A DNA stretch of 7,454 nt from Lysobacteraceae bacterium (lineage in GTDB: Bacteria; Pseudomonadota; Gammaproteobacteria; Xanthomonadales; Xanthomonadaceae): contig SEHC01000152.1 of NCBI GenBank assembly GCA_004173415.1, positions 1 through 7,454 on the forward strand. Reading direction: 5' to 3'. Shown in pieces: positions 5,616 through 7,454 of this stretch. Made by a program: the position numbers and the translations under genes. The notes below the pieces were generated by a model. The model ran no database searches, had not been told where the DNA came from, and worked only from the letters and a program-made list of their open reading frames with translations. The first letter of the stretch is position 1. Every line of letters begins with the position of its first letter.

Positions 5616-6749
5616 TCAGTCCGGGAACAGGATCACCTGGCGCAGGGCCTCGCCACGGGCCAGCCGGTCGAAGCCGGCGTTGACCTGCTCCAGTGGCAGC
5701 CGATGGCTCAGCAGCCGGTCCACCGGCAGCAGGCCGGCGCGGTACAGGGCGACGTAGCGCGGGATATCGCGCAGCGGCACGGCCGAGCCCATGTACGAGC
5801 CTTTCACGGTCCGCTCCTCGGCCACCAGGCTGACCGCCGGCACGCTGAAACGCCGGTCCGGCGAAGGCAGGCCGACGGTCACCGTGGTGCCGCCACGCCG
5901 GGTCGCGGCGTAGGCCTGGGCCAGCACCTGTTCGCTGCCGACCGATTCGATGGCGTGCTGCACGCCTCCGCGGCTGAACTCACGCACTGCGGCGACCATG
6001 TGCGGATCGCGCGCATCCAGGCAATGGGTCGCGCCCAGTTCCTGCGCCAGCCGCAGTTTGTCGGTGGCCACGTCGACGGCGATCAGCGGAAAGGCCGAAC
6101 AGGCGCGCGCGCCGAGCAGGGCGGCCAGGCCGACGCCCCCCAGTCCGAACACGGCCACGCTTTCGCCAGGCATGACCCGGGCGGTGTTGACCACCGCGCC
6201 GACCCCGGTCATCACCGCGCAACCGAACAGGGCGGCGATCTCCGGCGACAGCGCGGGATCGATGCGGATCGCCGAGCGCGCCGAGACCACCGTGTACTCG
6301 GCGAAACCGGACACGCCCAGGTGGTGGGCCAGGTCTATGCCGCCGGCGTCGCGCCAGTGGCCGCCGCCGCCCAGCAGCCTGCCCTCGGCATTGGCCTGCG
6401 CCCCGGCCTCGCACAGCACCGGGCGCGCGCATTCGCAGGGCTCGCAGCGGCCGCACATTGGCACGAACGAGAACACGACCCGGTCGCCGACGGCGAACCC
6501 GACGGCATCGTCCCCGATCTCGACCACTTCACCGGTGGCCTCGTGGCCCAAGACCATCGGCATCGGCCGGGGGCGTGAGCCATCGATCACCGACAGGTCG
6601 GAATGACAGAGCCCGGCCGCCAGCACGCGCACGCAAAGCTCTCCGGGGCCGGGAGGGGAGAGCTCGACGCTTTCGATCGAAAGCGGCTGCGAATCCGCAT
6701 ACGGCGCAGGCATCCCCATCCGGCGCAGGACCGCCGCCCGCACCTTCAT
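5616..6749 (-). CDS. Zinc-dependent alcohol dehydrogenase (medium-chain, class III-like)
   Basis: Cytoplasmic medium-chain dehydrogenase of 377 aa that would interconvert an alcohol and an aldehyde with NAD. Catalytic zinc ligands: C48 (in GLCHSD), H69 (in GHE) and C177 (in GCAVMTG). Structural zinc site: C99, C102, C105 and C113, complete. Rossmann fold: GLGGVG at 202-207 with acidic D226 at the end of the second strand, which favours NAD over NADP. It resembles the class III/AdhC branch, but I see nothing that proves glutathione-dependent formaldehyde activity, so the substrate is left open. The ATG at 6749-6747 overlaps the thioesterase TGA (ATGA), so the two are probably translated together. 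The stop lies 19 bases before the copAB promoter. No feature links it to copper. Confidence 0.93.
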   Translation of the reverse strand: MKVRAAVLRRMGMPAPYADSQPLSIESVELSPPGPGELCVRVLAAGLCHSDLSVIDGSRPRPMPMVLGHEATGEVVEIGDDAVGFAVGDRVVFSFVPMCGRCEPCECARPVLCEAGAQANAEGRLLGGGGHWRDAGGIDLAHHLGVSGFAEYTVVSARSAIRIDPALSPEIAALFGCAVMTGVGAVVNTARVMPGESVAVFGLGGVGLAALLGARACSAFPLIAVDVATDKLRLAQELGATHCLDARDPHMVAAVREFSRGGVQHAIESVGSEQVLAQAYAATRRGGTTVTVGLPSPDRRFSVPAVSLVAEERTVKGSYMGSAVPLRDIPRYVALYRAGLLPVDRLLSHRLPLEQVNAGFDRLARGEALRQVILFPD

Positions 6750-7186
6750 GGCGCTGCGACCTGCAACTGTTGCAACGCTTCGCGCAGCGGTCCTGGCAGG
6801 GACACCGCCCGACGCGTGCCGCGATCGACGAACACGTGCACGAACCAGCCCTCGGCGGCGGGCACGTCGCGGCCCTGGCGGAACAGGCCGATGCCGTAGC
6901 GCACGCTGGAGTTACCCAGGTGCTCCACGCGCAGGCCGGCCTCGACCGTCTCCGGGAACACCAGTTCCCCGAGGAACCGGCAATGCGATTCGGCGCACAG
7001 GCCGATCGCCGGGCCCTGGTGGATATCCAGCCCGCCTTCGCGGACCAGGTAGGTGTTGATGACCGTGTCGAAGTAACTGTAGTACTCGACGTTGTTGACG
7101 TGGCCGTAGACGTCGTTGTCCTTCCAGCGCGTGGTCAGCGGCAGGAAATAGCGATAACGGCCACGATCTTCGGTGCGTTTTTCCAT
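6746..7186 (-). CDS. Acyl-CoA thioesterase, hotdog fold (4HBT/YbgC-FadM type)
   Basis: Small cytoplasmic enzyme of 146 aa expected to hydrolyse an acyl-CoA thioester to free acid and CoA. The signature is near the N-terminus: TRWKDNDVYGHVNNVEYY at 19-36, a D-x-D-x-x-G-H-V-N-N-x-x-Y motif in which D25 aligns with the catalytic Asp of 4-hydroxybenzoyl-CoA thioesterase. The hotdog central helix follows (YYSYFDTVINTYL, 35-47), then beta strands (SHCRFLGEL, SVRYGIGLF, AEGWFVHVFVD). Length fits a single-domain member. It begins 10 bases after the membrane-protein stop and overlaps the alcohol dehydrogenase start by 4 bp, so the three genes probably form one operon. The acyl substrate cannot be read from sequence. 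Confidence 0.9.
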   Translation of the reverse strand: MEKRTEDRGRYRYFLPLTTRWKDNDVYGHVNNVEYYSYFDTVINTYLVREGGLDIHQGPAIGLCAESHCRFLGELVFPETVEAGLRVEHLGNSSVRYGIGLFRQGRDVPAAEGWFVHVFVDRGTRRAVSLPGPLREALQQLQVAAP

Positions 7187-7196
7187 GGGCAGGTGC

Positions 7197-7454
7197 TCAG
7201 GTGTCGAAGCCGGTCAGGGCGGATCCGGGATCGTCGGGGTGGGCAGGGCAGGGCGTGCGTTCCCAACCGACCAGCAGCAGGGTGGCGGCAATGCCCACCA
7301 GCAGTCCGACCCAGGGTTCGAATATGGCCAGCGCCGTGCCCACCAGCAGGGCGGTGCCGCGCGCGGTGGCGCTGCGCGGTATGGCCATCGCGATATAGGC
7401 GCAGGCGAAGCCCGACAGCACCAGCGTGAGCGACAGGGCGATGCCCAGCAGCGG
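7197..7454 (-). CDS. Integral membrane protein, C-terminal part (5' end beyond window)
   Basis: The frame is open from the right edge, with 85 sense codons and a TGA at 7199-7197, so the start lies outside the window; the internal GTG at 7421 is not needed as a start. The visible part has about two to three hydrophobic segments: LLGIALSLTLVLSGFACAYI at the edge, then roughly TALLVGTALAIFEPW and VGLLVGIAATLLLVGW. A short polar tail with CPAH and an Asp/Pro-rich end follows. I do not recognise the family. Spacing of 10 bases to the thioesterase suggests co-transcription. Codon use and GC match the neighbours. Confidence 0.7.
   Translation of the reverse strand, partial: PLLGIALSLTLVLSGFACAYIAMAIPRSATARGTALLVGTALAIFEPWVGLLVGIAATLLLVGWERTPCPAHPDDPGSALTGFDT

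Noticed and set aside
3428..5683. Long plus-strand open frame (751 codons)
   Set aside because: Antisense to copA and part of copB, both of which carry diagnostic motifs; this frame has none.
1..7454. CRISPR, tRNA, rRNA, insertion sequences, integrase or attachment sites
   Set aside because: I saw no spaced direct repeats, RNA-gene signatures, transposase motifs or terminal inverted repeats; composition is uniform, so there is no direct sign of recent transfer.

Overview
The window is a copper-detoxification locus in a very GC-rich genome. The high GC, the CopA/CopB sequence style and the YHS plus CPMHP-type copper ATPase suggest a gammaproteobacterium of the Xanthomonadaceae/Lysobacteraceae type. 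That placement is an inference from sequence style, not a search. Every gene I can support lies on the minus strand, so transcription runs from the right edge towards base 1. The long open frames on the plus strand are GC-driven shadows.

In transcription order there are two groups. (1) 7454-5616 holds a tight cluster: the 3' end of a small integral-membrane protein, a hotdog-fold acyl-CoA thioesterase, and a zinc-dependent, NAD-type alcohol dehydrogenase. The thioesterase and dehydrogenase overlap by 4 bp (ATGA). Nothing in these genes points to copper. (2) 5596-1 is the copper block. A candidate MerR-type promoter (5565-5596) precedes copA, a Tat-exported multicopper oxidase. copA overlaps copB, a His-rich outer-membrane copper protein, by 4 bp (ATGA). 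A 216-base gap follows copB and ends in a second MerR-type promoter (2607-2640). That promoter serves a MerR-family metal sensor, followed by a CPC-type copper-exporting P1B ATPase that runs off the left edge.

The expected division of labour is as follows. The ATPase moves Cu(I) from cytoplasm to periplasm. CopA oxidises or sequesters periplasmic Cu(I). CopB binds or exports copper at the outer membrane. The MerR protein senses cytosolic metal and probably controls both promoters, which share a TTGACT -35 box and a 20-bp spacer. No two-component copRS, copC, copD or copL gene is visible.

The main anomaly is between the regulator and the ATPase. The in-frame stretch upstream of the ATPase's first ATG encodes the second half of a YHS metal-binding domain but has no start codon, and its CxxM half is missing. 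A GTG overlapping the merR stop by 4 bp lies in a different frame. This looks like an ATPase N-terminus broken by a frameshifting deletion. Otherwise this is a recognisable copper-resistance locus. I did not find an unknown system and do not claim one.
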